This document shows, in pieces, positions 9,334 to 19,819 of a stretch of DNA of 58,972 nucleotides; positions within the stretch are counted from its first letter, which is position 1; each line of letters begins with the position of its first letter. Source of the stretch: Prevotella sp. Lineage in GTDB: Bacteria; Bacteroidota; Bacteroidia; Bacteroidales; Dysgonomonadaceae. The notes beneath the pieces are model-generated. The model saw nothing but the letters and a program-made list of their open reading frames with translations. It was not told the origin of the DNA and did no database searches. The position numbers and the translations under genes are program-made. The stretch lies in NCBI GenBank assembly GCA_031285905.1, contig JAITVH010000120.1, forward strand, positions 1 to 58,972. Direction: 5' to 3'.

Positions 9334-9867
9334 ATGGACTTTAAAACCAAGTTGTCAGGGCGTATTGGAATGGATGATATTCAGGAAATACTACGCTTAA
9401 CTCAACAAAGTAACAAGCAAAAGGAAGAACTATATAATCTGGTGCTTGATGATGATGAGACTATCGGATACCATGCAGCCTGGATTCTGACTCATCTTTC
9501 ATCAGCAGATAACAAGTGGTTATACAATAAGAAGGACGAGTTAATCAACGAAGTACTGGTTTGTAAGCATGGCGGGAAACGGAGAGTAATGCTAAACCTG
9601 CTTTATAAACAACCGTTGACTAATCCTCTCCGGGTTGATTTTCTGGACTTTTGTCTTGAAAGAATGATATCCGTTCAGGAACTTCCGGGAGTACAATCTC
9701 TTTGTATGAAAATAGCATATGAACTGTGTCGCCCAATTCCTGAATTGACTCAAGAATTAAAGGCAATTCTTGAAATGATAGAAGGTGACTTATGTCCTGC
9801 TATTCGAACAGTCAGAAGAAACATTCTGAAAGCTATACCAAAAGGAAAAAGCTTACAAAAGTTTTGA
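9334..9867 (+). CDS. HEAT-like helical repeat protein
   Basis: A 177-residue soluble all-helical protein without signal peptide. Segments such as DDDETIGYHAAWILTHLS and HGGKRRVMLNLLYKQ resemble HEAT or ALK-type helical repeats. It follows ung by 18 nt, which suggests one transcript and perhaps a nucleic-acid-related role. No catalytic motif is visible. I do not recognise a named family. It converges with the ATP-grasp gene, with 38 nt between stops and no obvious terminator. Confidence 0.75.
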   Translation: MDFKTKLSGRIGMDDIQEILRLTQQSNKQKEELYNLVLDDDETIGYHAAWILTHLSSADNKWLYNKKDELINEVLVCKHGGKRRVMLNLLYKQPLTNPLRVDFLDFCLERMISVQELPGVQSLCMKIAYELCRPIPELTQELKAILEMIEGDLCPAIRTVRRNILKAIPKGKSLQKF

Positions 9868-9905
9868 GTTTGTTCTTATTTGAAAAAGATGCAATCAGTA
9901 AGAAA

Positions 9906-10772
9906 CTATCCTCTGTCTTTCATTATTTGTTTATGAATGCACTCAGCTATTTTGGGAGCAGCCTGATCCCGGCAAGGCGCAAAGCTGGGCCAGTCATTAA
10001 AATCGATAATCTTGAACGAGCCGTCTTCGGCAACAACGCAGTCTCCACCATAGACTTTTACATTTAATATTTCACCTGCCTTGTCACATGCTTTTTTCAG
10101 GACTTCCACATCGAAAGGGTACTCGTTGGCTGTTCCATTGATCTTTTCCAGACCGAACTTGCTATGGCTTAAATCGAATGGATAGAACCAATAGAAGAAA
10201 TCAGTATCGGCCACACCATAGAATTTAACCAGGTCACCCACCAGATGTTCATTTATCACAGCATTGGGTATATCGCGCAATGCAAACTCACGCAGAATAG
10301 ATTTTACTTCTGGTATATTGCGGGCATAGGTTACGTCTTCGCGGTGTATCGCATGCGAATCGCCACGCTTGATCCAGTAGGCATCCGCATTCATTTCTAT
10401 CAATCCGGCTGTGGGATCGTCAATTACATCTATGATTATACTTGCCGGATAAGGGATATTATTATCCAGCAGTAGACGTGTCATGGGCTCCCGTTTACAG
10501 TTGTCAATTCCCGATCCGGGATTTATGATTATGGCATTCTCCTTTTCACACTGCTTTAGGCGTCTGATGGTGGCCTTATCGCGTGCCATATTGAAAATAT
10601 AGCGTTCTTTTTCTTCGCTCAGCACAAATTCAGCTTCCGTATATTCTGCCACTTCATAACCCAGATTCCTCAGTGATTCGGCTGTCAGGCTAAAGATCAT
10701 ACCATCGTTACCAATATGATTAGGCGAATATTTTGTTTTCCTTTTAATCCCTGCTACTCTTATTTTTGTCAT
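9906..10772 (-). CDS. ATP-grasp family protein
   Basis: A 288-residue cytoplasmic protein. The C-terminal half has the ATP-grasp pattern: a Lys strand (DAYWIKRGD), a central NEHLVGDLVKFYGV segment, and the metal-binding end GSFKIIDFNDWPSF with Asp and Asn ligands. ATP-grasp enzymes join a carboxylate to an amine or thiol using ATP. The pre-ATP N-terminal domain (1-110) is atypical. The gene lies 27 nt downstream of the nucleotidyltransferase gene, so the two are probably one operon. Product unknown. Confidence 0.75.
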   Translation of the reverse strand: MTKIRVAGIKRKTKYSPNHIGNDGMIFSLTAESLRNLGYEVAEYTEAEFVLSEEKERYIFNMARDKATIRRLKQCEKENAIIINPGSGIDNCKREPMTRLLLDNNIPYPASIIIDVIDDPTAGLIEMNADAYWIKRGDSHAIHREDVTYARNIPEVKSILREFALRDIPNAVINEHLVGDLVKFYGVADTDFFYWFYPFDLSHSKFGLEKINGTANEYPFDVEVLKKACDKAGEILNVKVYGGDCVVAEDGSFKIIDFNDWPSFAPCRDQAAPKIAECIHKQIMKDRG

Positions 10773-10799
10773 CTATTTTAGGTTAGGAATAGTATAATA

Positions 10800-11495
10800 T
10801 TAGTTCTTAATAAATTGTTCCGCTTTTTCAATATCTCCGGCGTGATCCACATCCACGATTTTGGCAAAAGGATGTGCTTTTAGCTTCAAATTGTCTGCAA
10901 CCAGTTGTCTTTGAAAATTACGCATTCTCGATTGCCCCGATTCGAGGCAATTTTCCAATGTGTCTATTGCTTTCGATGTCAGGCCATATATACCCCCCGA
11001 TATATATTGCGGGCTATCGGTCTTATCCAAAAATGCTTTGATATTCAGGTTGGGGTCTACATCTACATACAATGGTTTTTCGTCGTCGATAAAGTCTGTA
11101 ACGGCCATCATACCATCGCTTTCGGAGTCTGCAATAAAAGCATTGATATATTTTGAAAACTCTTCTTCTTTGAATATGGTATCTACCGTTGTCAGGCAGA
11201 ATTTGCCATCCCGTAGAAAATTCCGCAGTTCGAAGAAGCTATGCATCGAGCTGGGAGTTGATTTCACTACAACGTTGAACGGAATGTTTAATTTGAGGGC
11301 GGAGAGATAATCATGTACCTGCGTCATTTCTTCATTCACAATGACGCTTATGGACGAAGCATGATTTATGAGGAAAATATTGATTAATCTTCCTATCATC
11401 TCTTCGCCGTTTAACTTCACTAAAGGCTTGGGGAGCTGAACTCCCTCTTGTACTAACCTTGATCCCTCTCCTGCTGCTATTATAGCATAATTCAT
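10800..11495 (-). CDS. NTP-transferase (sugar nucleotidyltransferase-like)
   Basis: A 231-residue protein of the nucleotidyltransferase (GlmU/MobA-like) fold. The nucleotide-binding signature is IIAAGEGSRL (residues 5-14), followed by PKPLVKLNG. A metal-binding Asp is in LTTVDTIF (about 103), and a second acidic site near the end is DVDHAGDIEKAEQF. Proteins of this type make NDP-sugars or NDP-alcohols. It lies 67 nt after pdxA and directly before the ATP-grasp gene, suggesting a two-step activation pathway. The substrate cannot be inferred. Confidence 0.8.
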   Translation of the reverse strand: MNYAIIAAGEGSRLVQEGVQLPKPLVKLNGEEMIGRLINIFLINHASSISVIVNEEMTQVHDYLSALKLNIPFNVVVKSTPSSMHSFFELRNFLRDGKFCLTTVDTIFKEEEFSKYINAFIADSESDGMMAVTDFIDDEKPLYVDVDPNLNIKAFLDKTDSPQYISGGIYGLTSKAIDTLENCLESGQSRMRNFQRQLVADNLKLKAHPFAKIVDVDHAGDIEKAEQFIKN

Positions 11496-11562
11496 CTTTG
11501 TAAAAATATTTTGACTGGATTAACGTATAAAGGTTTAATCTTTTATTAAAGAAATATTAAAA

Positions 11563-12645
11563 TTACTCTTCACTTGTTAAATCCAGAACTTCATTATCAT
11601 TTCCTCTTTCCACATAAAGTTTCTTCAAAGGATTTTTATGAGCTTTATCAAATTCATTCCTGTTGTTAAATGTATCGATAGCCATATAAACTGCCTGACG
11701 GAACGATTCCTCTGAGGCTTGTCCTTTTCCTGCTATCCCGTATGCTGTACCATGTGCAGGCGAGGTTCGTATAATAGGCAGTCCTGCAGTGAAGTTCACC
11801 CCATCTTCCATTGCAATAGTCTTAAATGGAATAAGTCCCTGGTCGTGATACATTGCCAATATACCATCGAAGCGGGCAAAATCACCTGAACCAAAAAATC
11901 CATCGGCAGGATATGGCCCAAGGCATAGGACTTTCTTATCTATCAACTCTTTTAATGCAGGTACAATCACTTCATTTTCTTCGCTTCCCAGTAATCCGTT
12001 TTCTCCTGCATGCGGATTAAGAGAAAGGACGGCAATACGTGGCTTATCTATCCTGAAATCGCGCTTAAGACTAGCTTCAAAACGGATAGCAGCATCGATA
12101 ATTTTCTCTTTCGTCAATACTTTTGATACATCTGCCAGTGGTATGTGTCCGGTAACCAATGCCACGCGCAATGCGTCTTTAGCAAGGATCATCAGGCTCT
12201 TGTCTTTATCCTGTCCAAACTTTTCTTCCAGATATTCAGTATGCCCTGGAAAATGGAAATCGTCGCGTTGAATATTGTGTTTATTTATCGGAGCTGTTAC
12301 CAGCACATCAATCAATCCGTTTTTAAGGTCTTCAACCGCTCTTTCCAGAGCAACAAAGGCTGCTTCGCCAGCTATCGGAGTAGATTGCCCAATATCAATT
12401 TTCAACTCTTCATTCACACAATTAAGGATATTCACTTTGTTTGCTGATGCATCTTTAGCATTCCCAATCTGATTGAATGGAACTGACTGTAAATCCATCA
12501 CCTTGCGATGATAAGATGCCACTTTTGCCGAACCATATATGATGGGAGTACAAATCTCCGCCATACGGCTGTCTGCAAAAGTTTTCAGGATGACCTCATA
12601 GCCTATTCCGTTTATATCTCCGTGTGTTATTCCTACTTTTATCAT
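11563..12645 (-). CDS. pdxA: 4-hydroxythreonine-4-phosphate dehydrogenase
   Basis: A 360-residue NAD-dependent oxidative decarboxylase of the DXP-dependent pyridoxal phosphate pathway. It shows the family start GITHGDINGIGYEV, the PINKHN segment, the metal-binding HTEYLEE (around residue 150), LNPHAGENG and MYHDQG, and the C-terminal SPAHGTAYGIAGKG. Length is normal. The start codon lies 3 nt after the rlmN stop, so rlmN and pdxA form a tight operon. Confidence 0.96.
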   Translation of the reverse strand: MIKVGITHGDINGIGYEVILKTFADSRMAEICTPIIYGSAKVASYHRKVMDLQSVPFNQIGNAKDASANKVNILNCVNEELKIDIGQSTPIAGEAAFVALERAVEDLKNGLIDVLVTAPINKHNIQRDDFHFPGHTEYLEEKFGQDKDKSLMILAKDALRVALVTGHIPLADVSKVLTKEKIIDAAIRFEASLKRDFRIDKPRIAVLSLNPHAGENGLLGSEENEVIVPALKELIDKKVLCLGPYPADGFFGSGDFARFDGILAMYHDQGLIPFKTIAMEDGVNFTAGLPIIRTSPAHGTAYGIAGKGQASEESFRQAVYMAIDTFNNRNEFDKAHKNPLKKLYVERGNDNEVLDLTSEE

Positions 12646-12648
12646 AGT

Positions 12649-13680
12649 TTAATTATTTTCATTTTTCATTGTTGACAGCATTCCGCATGCTGCAAAGATA
12701 TCTTCGCCACGCGATGTGCGTATGGTGCTTGTTATCCCCTTCTTTGTCAGATAATCCCTGAAAGCCTCCATCTTCTCTTTGGTAGATGTTTTCAGGGTTA
12801 CGTTCGGGATGGCATGGAAACGTATCAGATTTACCCTACATTCCAATCCCTTCAACATCTGCGCCAGTTCTTTAGCATGGATAAGCGAATCATTAAAATT
12901 ATCAAATAGTATATATTCGAAGGACAATCGCCGCTGCTTTGTCCAGTCATATTGCCTTATTAAGTCAATTACACCATCTATAGGGAACGTTTTTTCTGCC
13001 GGCATTATCGACAGGCGTTGCTCCCTTTCGGGGCTATGAATACTGATTGCGAGATGAGCGTTGCTTTCGTCCAGAAAACGTTTTAGCTTAGGGGTTACCC
13101 CGGTTGTTGAAACGGTTATTCGCTTTGGACTCCAAGCCATACCGTAATCGGCAGTCATTATATCGAGTGCTTTTTTCAATTCTTCATAGTTGTCCAGAGG
13201 TTCACCCATTCCCATAAAGACAACATTGGTCAATTCTTCGGCTTCACGAACCGAAAAGATTTGATTCAATATTTCGTTAGTTGTCAGATTTCCATTGAAT
13301 CCCTGCTTACCCGTCATACAAAACAGGCAGTTGAACTTACAACCAACCTGTGAAGATACACAGAGAGTAGCCCTGTCGTCTTCGGGTATCATTACGGTTT
13401 CTATCAATTTATCATTTTCTGTTCTGAACAGATATTTTACTGTTCCGTCTACAGACTGCTGGCATTCCTGAGGGTTATACCTCCCCACATCATATTTTTC
13501 TGACAACAGCACTCTGTTTGCCACAGAAATGTTAGTCATTTCGTCTATCGACGAGACCCGTTTTTTATAAATCCAGTCGGCAATTTGCTTAGCTGCAAAT
13601 CGTGGTAATCCACACTCTCCGGTAACACCATAAAATTCATCCATAGTCATTCCCAGTAAGTGTTGTTTATTATTCATCAA
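12649..13680 (-). CDS. rlmN: 23S rRNA (adenine-C2)-methyltransferase RlmN
   Basis: A 343-residue radical SAM enzyme that methylates A2503 of 23S rRNA and also A37 of some tRNAs. The iron-sulfur cluster motif is CKFNCLFC (about residues 112-119), followed by MTGKQGF. The SAM-binding MGMGEPLDN is at about 162, and the C-terminal methyl-carrier Cys is in AACGMLST. The start may be the first or second of two adjacent ATG codons (13680 or 13677). First gene of the rlmN-pdxA pair. A TAAATTTG box on the minus strand at 13748-13741 could be its -7 element. Confidence 0.97.
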   Translation of the reverse strand: MMNNKQHLLGMTMDEFYGVTGECGLPRFAAKQIADWIYKKRVSSIDEMTNISVANRVLLSEKYDVGRYNPQECQQSVDGTVKYLFRTENDKLIETVMIPEDDRATLCVSSQVGCKFNCLFCMTGKQGFNGNLTTNEILNQIFSVREAEELTNVVFMGMGEPLDNYEELKKALDIMTADYGMAWSPKRITVSTTGVTPKLKRFLDESNAHLAISIHSPEREQRLSIMPAEKTFPIDGVIDLIRQYDWTKQRRLSFEYILFDNFNDSLIHAKELAQMLKGLECRVNLIRFHAIPNVTLKTSTKEKMEAFRDYLTKKGITSTIRTSRGEDIFAACGMLSTMKNENN

Positions 13681-13801
13681 TATTCTAAAATTATGAATTC
13701 CCTTAAATCCTTTTCTCGTTCACTATTACTTTACTACTTGCAAATTTAGACAAATTATTTTAAGATTACCATTTTACCCCAAGATCAGTTATAAGATCTA
13801 T

Positions 13802-15532
13802 TCAGCGAACAATGTTATATTTATGTTTATAATAATCAGATAAATATTTATCTACATCTTGATTTAATATATCCACATATTCTTTTTTAGTCCTGAACCC
13901 ATCCTGCAAGCTCTCGCCCCTTGCCTCTATTGTTCTCAAATCTTGTAGCTTATCTCCGGTGTTTGCACGGAAAGGCAGGCATTCTTCCAATGTAGAGCAA
14001 GGCAAGGTATAAAATGTCCTGTAATGTGGATCGTCTGTTATCAATATAGTAACACTGCCTAATGGGTATTCTGTGACACCACTATATGCGGTTGATGCAC
14101 CCTGGGGTTTCAGCAACAAGGAGGCATCTCCTTTCAATTCGTTAGTTACCATAGTGATAGCAAAAATACACAGGACAAAAGTAGCAGCAATGTATTTGCC
14201 CGATTTTATAAAGTACGATTTTTTATCTTCAAAAATGATAACGCACAAGATGAGCATATTCCCCAAAATGAAGCCATTAACGAAACGAAAATCAGGGGCA
14301 TTAATCAATGATAATAGGATAGAAAAGACAGAACAACCTCCCACTATCAACAAATTCTTATTTAATTTCTTCTTCTTTATTATCAAAACCAATAGCATGA
14401 TTAGAGTAGTGAAGCAGAGCATCAAATTAATTCCACCCCTTGTAGCCATAGATGCCAAAGTCTTTCTCAATACGGCGTATGCCCATTCGGTGATATGCAC
14501 CTTTTGAAGTATTAATATAGCCTTTGGAACTTTCCAGTCGAAAGAGAAAATGTCTATATAATAAATCGGGTATACAAGATAACCGGAAATGATCGCATTG
14601 CGTGTACACCAAAGAAGCAAGATAAGAAAGCAGGCTGTGGAAATAAAGATAATTTTGCGATACATTTTTTCCTTTATCAGATGTATGATAATATATAAGC
14701 AAACGATGGAGAAAAAGGCTGTGGAAAATTTATAAGTTATCAGGGATATGAGTAATACAACCGGAAACAATAAATTTTTTACTATCGAATCCGGATCTAA
14801 TACAACTTTTATAAAGAAATAGAAAATGCACAAAGTGGGAATAATGTCGGTATCTGATGTCTTGAAGGTTAAGGAGCATAGGAAATACAGAATACCCATT
14901 AATGAAAGGATTATAATGTATTTAATGTCATATTGTGATTGAAACAGTCGGGCTAATGCCCAAACAAATATCAGGCAAAAAAGGAGAGATTGCAACAAGA
15001 CATATACTTCGGAAAATAAAAAAGAGAATGTGAAAATAGAAGAAAGTAAAAGATAGTTTGAATTAAACCCAAACCGGTCTTCCAGATTTGCCAGTCCTGA
15101 AACTGCCGCATATTGTTCGTTCCATTTGATATTCTGAAAATGATAGTAATCTGCATCATAGAAAGAATAAGGAATCAAACTGTTTACTATCAACGCAGCA
15201 ACGAAAACAAGAATAACCGTTTTCTGAAAAGAAGATAAAGAGGCTAGGATGTCTTTTAGCTTGGTTATATTCTTTTTATAGCGATCTTTGGCAAATATCC
15301 AATATATAAAAGATATTGCAATAAATGAGGCAAGTGTATATTGATTGGATGGCAAAAAGAGTGAAAGTGCCTGTAAAGGGATAAGGATGACACATAAGCC
15401 CAGTATAAAAGTATCCACAGTGTTATAGTCCTCAGAACATTTGCAGGCTTTGTTGTAACAATGAACAACAGCGTCCCCAAAAGAAAACAGGACAAAAAAA
15501 ATTGTTATCCAAATTGCTGCAATCAATAACAT
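13802..15532 (-). CDS. Polytopic membrane protein (GT-C/LIC_10190-like)
   Basis: A 576-residue integral membrane protein with roughly twelve hydrophobic helices. After the third or fourth helix is a loop with SFYDADYYHFQNIKWNEQY, reminiscent of the acidic first loop of GT-C glycosyltransferases that use lipid-linked sugars. The last 110 residues (after about 465) are soluble and probably outside. I think it belongs to the loosely defined LIC_10190-like membrane family, without certainty. It stands alone between rlmN and pgi, so genomic context gives no help. Role in surface glycan assembly is a guess. Confidence 0.6.
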   Translation of the reverse strand: MLLIAAIWITIFFVLFSFGDAVVHCYNKACKCSEDYNTVDTFILGLCVILIPLQALSLFLPSNQYTLASFIAISFIYWIFAKDRYKKNITKLKDILASLSSFQKTVILVFVAALIVNSLIPYSFYDADYYHFQNIKWNEQYAAVSGLANLEDRFGFNSNYLLLSSIFTFSFLFSEVYVLLQSLLFCLIFVWALARLFQSQYDIKYIIILSLMGILYFLCSLTFKTSDTDIIPTLCIFYFFIKVVLDPDSIVKNLLFPVVLLISLITYKFSTAFFSIVCLYIIIHLIKEKMYRKIIFISTACFLILLLWCTRNAIISGYLVYPIYYIDIFSFDWKVPKAILILQKVHITEWAYAVLRKTLASMATRGGINLMLCFTTLIMLLVLIIKKKKLNKNLLIVGGCSVFSILLSLINAPDFRFVNGFILGNMLILCVIIFEDKKSYFIKSGKYIAATFVLCIFAITMVTNELKGDASLLLKPQGASTAYSGVTEYPLGSVTILITDDPHYRTFYTLPCSTLEECLPFRANTGDKLQDLRTIEARGESLQDGFRTKKEYVDILNQDVDKYLSDYYKHKYNIVR

Positions 15533-15544
15533 TTCGGGTGCTTA

Positions 15545-15590
15545 TTTAAAAGCACTCAATCCCTATGACAGAGTAGTCGTAGGGATTAAG
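15545..15590 (-). terminator. Hairpin downstream of pgi
   Basis: AATCCCTATGAC pairs with GTCGTAGGGATT (15558-15569 with 15576-15587, one G-U pair, 6-nt loop). It lies 14 nt past the pgi stop on the minus strand. A second small hairpin (GTGCTT/AAGCAC) and a T-containing tail follow. A terminator is likely, though the T tract is short. Confidence 0.55.
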
Positions 15591-15600
15591 CTTCTTTGCC

Positions 15601-16947
15601 TTATATTCTTTTCTTAATCTCTTCACTTTCTTTCTCAAAACCCGGTTTATCAAGCAGGGCAAACATGTTTTTCTTGTAAGCTTCAACTCCCGGTTGGTCG
15701 AATGGATTAACACCTAGGATGTACCCGCTGATACCACATGCTTTTTCAAAGAAGTAAAGCAACTGGCCAATGCTATATGCATCCAGTTTAGGTATTTCCA
15801 CTTTAATATTGGGAACACCGCCATCTACGTGAGCCATTTGAGTACCTAGCTCCGCCATCTTATTTACGAAATCCACGCGTTTCCCGGCAAGGAAGTTCAA
15901 TCCATCAAGGTTTTCTTCATCAGTAGGAACAGTAAGCGTTTCGTTTGGTTGAGCTACAGATAATACTGTTTCAAAGATAGAGCGTTCGCCCTCTTGTATC
16001 CATTGTCCCATAGAGTGCAGGTCGGCAGTGAAATCGACAGAAGCATTGAAAATACCTTTGTTCTCTTTTCCTTCACTTTCGCCGTAAAGCTGCTTCCACC
16101 ATTCTGCAATGTAATGTAGCTTAGGGTTGAAGTTAGCAAGTATCTCTATTTTCTTTCCTTTCTTATATAGTTCGTTGCGTGTTACTGCATATATCTCAGC
16201 CAGATTCTTTTCAAACGGTACACTAGGAGCAGTTTCTTTTTCCATAAATGCAGCACCATTCACAAGCTGGCGAATATCAATTCCGGCTATAGCAATCGGA
16301 AGCAATCCTACCGGAGTGAGAACAGAGAAACGTCCCCCTACATTATCAGGGATCACATATTTTTTGTAGCCTTCTTTTGTAGCTAAAGTAAACAGGGCGC
16401 CGCGTGCAGCATCAGTAATGGCTACAATACGGTTTTTAGTTTCGTCTTTCCCTACAGTTTTTTCCAGTTCTGCTTTTAAGATGCGGAAAGCAAGGGCAGG
16501 CTCAGTTGTTGTTCCCGATTTAGATATATTTACGATTCCAAAAGATTTCCCTTTCAGATATGTAAGTAGCTCCACAAGGTAATCTTCGCCGATATTATTT
16601 CCTGCATATACAATTACCGGATTTTTGCGATCGCGTTGCAGCCAGTCGAATGAATTGGATAGAGAGTCAATAACAGCTCTCGATCCTAAATAGCTTCCGC
16701 CGATACCTACCAGCACGACAACTTCGCATTTTGCTCTTAGGTTAGCTGCTGTTTCTTCTATATCTTTCAGATCGTCACTAGCAATGGATGATGGCAAATT
16801 CAGCCATCCAAGAAAGTCATTGCCCTTTCCTGATCCATTGTGTAATGTTTCGTTGTATTTTTTAGCCAAAGAAGCCTGACCATTGATGTCAGCTTGACTG
16901 ATAAATCCTAGTGTTTTACTGATGTCTAATTTGATCACCTTATCCAT
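15601..16947 (-). CDS. pgi: Glucose-6-phosphate isomerase
   Basis: A 448-residue cytoplasmic glycolytic enzyme interconverting glucose-6-phosphate and fructose-6-phosphate. It has the phosphate-binding [11 protein letters not shown] (about 81-91), the sugar-isomerase signature [13 protein letters not shown], the active-site Glu region [13 protein letters not shown], and the C-terminal conserved [13 protein letters not shown]. Length fits the short bacterial form. It follows gpsA by 58 nt in a lysS-gpsA-pgi operon, an arrangement I recall as common in Bacteroidales. Confidence 0.97.
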   Translation of the reverse strand: MDKVIKLDISKTLGFISQADINGQASLAKKYNETLHNGSGKGNDFLGWLNLPSSIASDDLKDIEETAANLRAKCEVVVLVGIGGSYLGSRAVIDSLSNSFDWLQRDRKNPVIVYAGNNIGEDYLVELLTYLKGKSFGIVNISKSGTTTEPALAFRILKAELEKTVGKDETKNRIVAITDAARGALFTLATKEGYKKYVIPDNVGGRFSVLTPVGLLPIAIAGIDIRQLVNGAAFMEKETAPSVPFEKNLAEIYAVTRNELYKKGKKIEILANFNPKLHYIAEWWKQLYGESEGKENKGIFNASVDFTADLHSMGQWIQEGERSIFETVLSVAQPNETLTVPTDEENLDGLNFLAGKRVDFVNKMAELGTQMAHVDGGVPNIKVEIPKLDAYSIGQLLYFFEKACGISGYILGVNPFDQPGVEAYKKNMFALLDKPGFEKESEEIKKRI

Positions 16948-17005
16948 AATCTTTTTGGTATGTGTATTTAATGTTTATTTTATCCTTCTAATGAGAAATA
17001 ATGTA

Positions 17006-18004
17006 CTATTTCAATATCTGTTCTCTCAATGCTTTCACCTCTTCACGTGCAGGAGAGTTTTCATACAATATGCGGTATACCATATCAGCAATAGGGGTAT
17101 TTACATCATATTTCTGGTTCATCTCCATAATACATTTTGTGCCGTAATATCCCTCTGCAATCATTTCCATTTCTATCTGGGCAGCTTTTACCGAATATCC
17201 TTTCCCTATCATTGAGCCGAACGTACGGTTGCGGCTGAAACTGGAATAACAGGTCACAAGCAGGTCTCCCAAATATGCAGAATCTTGTATATTCCTTTTA
17301 ACAGGCGAGATTATATCGACAAAACGCTCCATTTCATTGATTGCATTTGATACCAGCACTGCCTGGAAGTTATCTCCATATTTTAACCCGTGACAGATAC
17401 CTGATGCGATGGCATATACATTTTTAAGTACAGCAGCCAATTCTATTCCGGTTACATCCGTTGAAACAGATGATCGGACAAAACGGTTGTTAAATATCTG
17501 GGATATAACCTGTGCTTTATGGATATCCTCACATCCTATTGTAGGATAAGTCAATCTTTCCAATGCAATTTCTTCTGCATGGCAAGGGCCTGCCACTACT
17601 GCCAGGTTTTCGACCGGTACATCATAATACCGCATCAGGTAATCGGTCACCAGAAGATTCTCAGGTGGAATGATTCCCTTTATAGCTGATATTATACATT
17701 TATCATTAATAGGAACATTTAATTTTTCCAGATGTCCTTTAAGGAAAGGCGAAGGCACTGCCAGCAGCAATGTATCCGACTCCCTTACAATCTGGTTAAT
17801 ATCTGAATAGAAGGTAATCCTGTTGAGGTTAAATTCTACGTTTGACAAATACGACGGATTGTGGCCTATTTTTTTGAATTCCTCGATTTGCTCGGGACGA
17901 CGCATATACCAATTGATATGTTTTTCATGGTTTAGCATTATTTTAGCTAATGCTGTAGCCCATGTTCCACCTCCTAATATGGCTATTTTTCCGGGAAAAT
18001 TCAT
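17006..18004 (-). CDS. gpsA: NAD(P)-dependent glycerol-3-phosphate dehydrogenase
   Basis: A 332-residue cytoplasmic enzyme that reduces dihydroxyacetone phosphate to sn-glycerol-3-phosphate for phospholipid synthesis. The dinucleotide-binding loop is ILGGGTWATALAKI at residues 9-22. The catalytic Lys is in AAVLKNVYAIASGICHGLKYGDN, with the substrate-binding SRNRTFGSMIGKG later. Complete length. It sits between lysS (87-nt gap filled by repeats) and pgi. Confidence 0.96.
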   Translation of the reverse strand: MNFPGKIAILGGGTWATALAKIMLNHEKHINWYMRRPEQIEEFKKIGHNPSYLSNVEFNLNRITFYSDINQIVRESDTLLLAVPSPFLKGHLEKLNVPINDKCIISAIKGIIPPENLLVTDYLMRYYDVPVENLAVVAGPCHAEEIALERLTYPTIGCEDIHKAQVISQIFNNRFVRSSVSTDVTGIELAAVLKNVYAIASGICHGLKYGDNFQAVLVSNAINEMERFVDIISPVKRNIQDSAYLGDLLVTCYSSFSRNRTFGSMIGKGYSVKAAQIEMEMIAEGYYGTKCIMEMNQKYDVNTPIADMVYRILYENSPAREEVKALREQILK

Positions 18005-18020
18005 ATTTTTTCAATTAACA

Positions 18021-18092
18021 GATTAGCAAATTCGCAGATTAGCAAATGAAAAATCCAATTTCCGAATTTGCTAATTTCCGAATTTGCTAATT
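18021..18092. repeat. Clustered 13-16 bp repeats in the gpsA-lysS gap
   Basis: TCCGAATTTGCTAATT occurs twice in exact tandem (18061-18076, 18077-18092), the second touching the lysS stop codon. The inverted form ATTAGCAAATTCG lies at 18022-18034, with a partial copy at 18037-18046. Together they can fold into a long stem between two co-directional genes, where it may affect mRNA stability or reading through. Confidence 0.75.
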
Positions 18093-19819
18093 CAATTTTT
18101 CAACCAACTTTCTATTTCGTCAACTGATGGCAATGTGAGTTCCAGCTTGTATCTCTTATTGACCTCACCCAAATCCTGACGTATTTTCTGAGATTTGCTT
18201 TCTTTTAAATCTTCTATTGTCAGATAACCTGCTTTTTGAATAACAGCAACAAGGTCTTCCGAAATCCCGAATTCTGCATATTTAGCAACAGGATCTTTTT
18301 TAACAACCTTCTCAGGACGCATTTGTGGGAAGAACATTACTTCCTGAATGCTTTCCTGTCCGGTCATAAACATTACCAGTCTATCCATACCAATACCGAT
18401 GCCGCTTGTAGGAGGCATACCATATTCCAGGGCACGAAGAAAATCCTGATCGATAAACATAGCCTCGTCATCTCCCTTCTCCGATAGTTTCAGTTGATCT
18501 TCGAAACGGATACGCTGATCGATAGGGTCATTTAATTCGGAATAAGCATTTGCCAGTTCCTTCCCGTTCACCATCAATTCGAAACGTTCTGTTAACTCAG
18601 GGTTATTGCGATGTTTCTTTGTCAGGGGAGACATTTCTATCGGATAGTCTATAATGAATGTCGGCTGTATATAATTACCTTCACATTTTTCCCCGAATAC
18701 TTCATCGATGAGTTTTCCTTTACCCATCGTTTCATCTATTTCGATATTCAACTCCTTGCAAACAATGCGAAGCTGATCTTCGTTCATTCCGCTTATATCG
18801 ACTCCTGTAAACTGTTTGATAGAATCGATCATAGTTACGCGAGGGTATGGAGCTTTATAATCTATCTCCTTATCTCCCATTTTCACTTTTGTAGAGCCAT
18901 GAACATCCATACAGATTTTTTCCAACATACGCTCAGTGAAATCCATCATCCAGTTATAATCCTTATAGGCTGCATAAAACTCCATTACAGTAAACTCAGG
19001 ATTATGCGTCCTGTCCATTCCTTCGTTACGGAAGTTGCGGCTGAATTCGTATACCCCGTCAAAACCACCTACAATCAATCTTTTCAGGTAAAGTTCATTG
19101 GCAATACGAAGATAGAGGGGAATATCCAGTGCATTATGATGTGTGATAAACGGGCGGGCGGTAGCTCCTCCCGGAATGCTTTGCAAAACAGGTGTATCTA
19201 CTTCGATATATCCGTGACCATTCAGAAATTCGCGCATGGAATTAAAGACCTTGGTACGCTTTACGAAAACATCTTTAACTTGATCGTTTACAATCAGGTC
19301 TACATAACGCTGGCGGTAACGTTGCTCAGGATCGGTAAACCCGTCATAAGTTACCCCATCTTTTACTTTTACTATTGGAAGCGGGCGAAGTGATTTTCCC
19401 AGTACGGTTAATTCTTCGGCGTGGACAGAAATCTCGCCCATCTGGGTACGGAATACAAATCCTTTGATTCCAACGAAATCCCCTATGTCGAGTAGTTTCT
19501 TAAAGACAGTATTGTATAGTTCCTTATCTTCTCCGGGACACAAATCATCACGTGAGATGTAAACCTGAATACGACCTTCTGCGTCCTGCAATTCCATGAA
19601 AGAAGCTTTGCCCATAATACGGCGGCTCATGATGCGTCCTGCTATAGATACATACCTGCGCTCCGCATCATCTTTGAAAGTTCCCTTTATTTCTTCTGAG
19701 TATGCATTTACTTCATACAACGCTGCGGGATAAGGTTCTATTCCCAGTTCCCTTAACTCTTCTAAACTCTGTCTGCGAATGATTTCCTGTTCGCTTAATT
19801 CCAATATATTCATTATCAA
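18092..19819 (-). CDS. lysS: Lysyl-tRNA synthetase (class II)
   Basis: A 575-residue class II synthetase charging tRNA-Lys. The N-terminal OB-fold anticodon domain spans about 50-160 ([20 protein letters not shown]). Class II motif 2 is [20 protein letters not shown] and motif 3 is [17 protein letters not shown]-terminal extension of about 70 residues beyond the core is as I would expect for Bacteroidales. An upstream TAACTTTG box on the minus strand (19885-19878) may be its -7 element, giving a leader of roughly 55 nt. First gene of the lysS-gpsA-pgi operon. Confidence 0.97.
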   Translation of the reverse strand: MIMNILELSEQEIIRRQSLEELRELGIEPYPAALYEVNAYSEEIKGTFKDDAERRYVSIAGRIMSRRIMGKASFMELQDAEGRIQVYISRDDLCPGEDKELYNTVFKKLLDIGDFVGIKGFVFRTQMGEISVHAEELTVLGKSLRPLPIVKVKDGVTYDGFTDPEQRYRQRYVDLIVNDQVKDVFVKRTKVFNSMREFLNGHGYIEVDTPVLQSIPGGATARPFITHHNALDIPLYLRIANELYLKRLIVGGFDGVYEFSRNFRNEGMDRTHNPEFTVMEFYAAYKDYNWMMDFTERMLEKICMDVHGSTKVKMGDKEIDYKAPYPRVTMIDSIKQFTGVDISGMNEDQLRIVCKELNIEIDETMGKGKLIDEVFGEKCEGNYIQPTFIIDYPIEMSPLTKKHRNNPELTERFELMVNGKELANAYSELNDPIDQRIRFEDQLKLSEKGDDEAMFIDQDFLRALEYGMPPTSGIGIGMDRLVMFMTGQESIQEVMFFPQMRPEKVVKKDPVAKYAEFGISEDLVAVIQKAGYLTIEDLKESKSQKIRQDLGEVNKRYKLELTLPSVDEIESWLKN

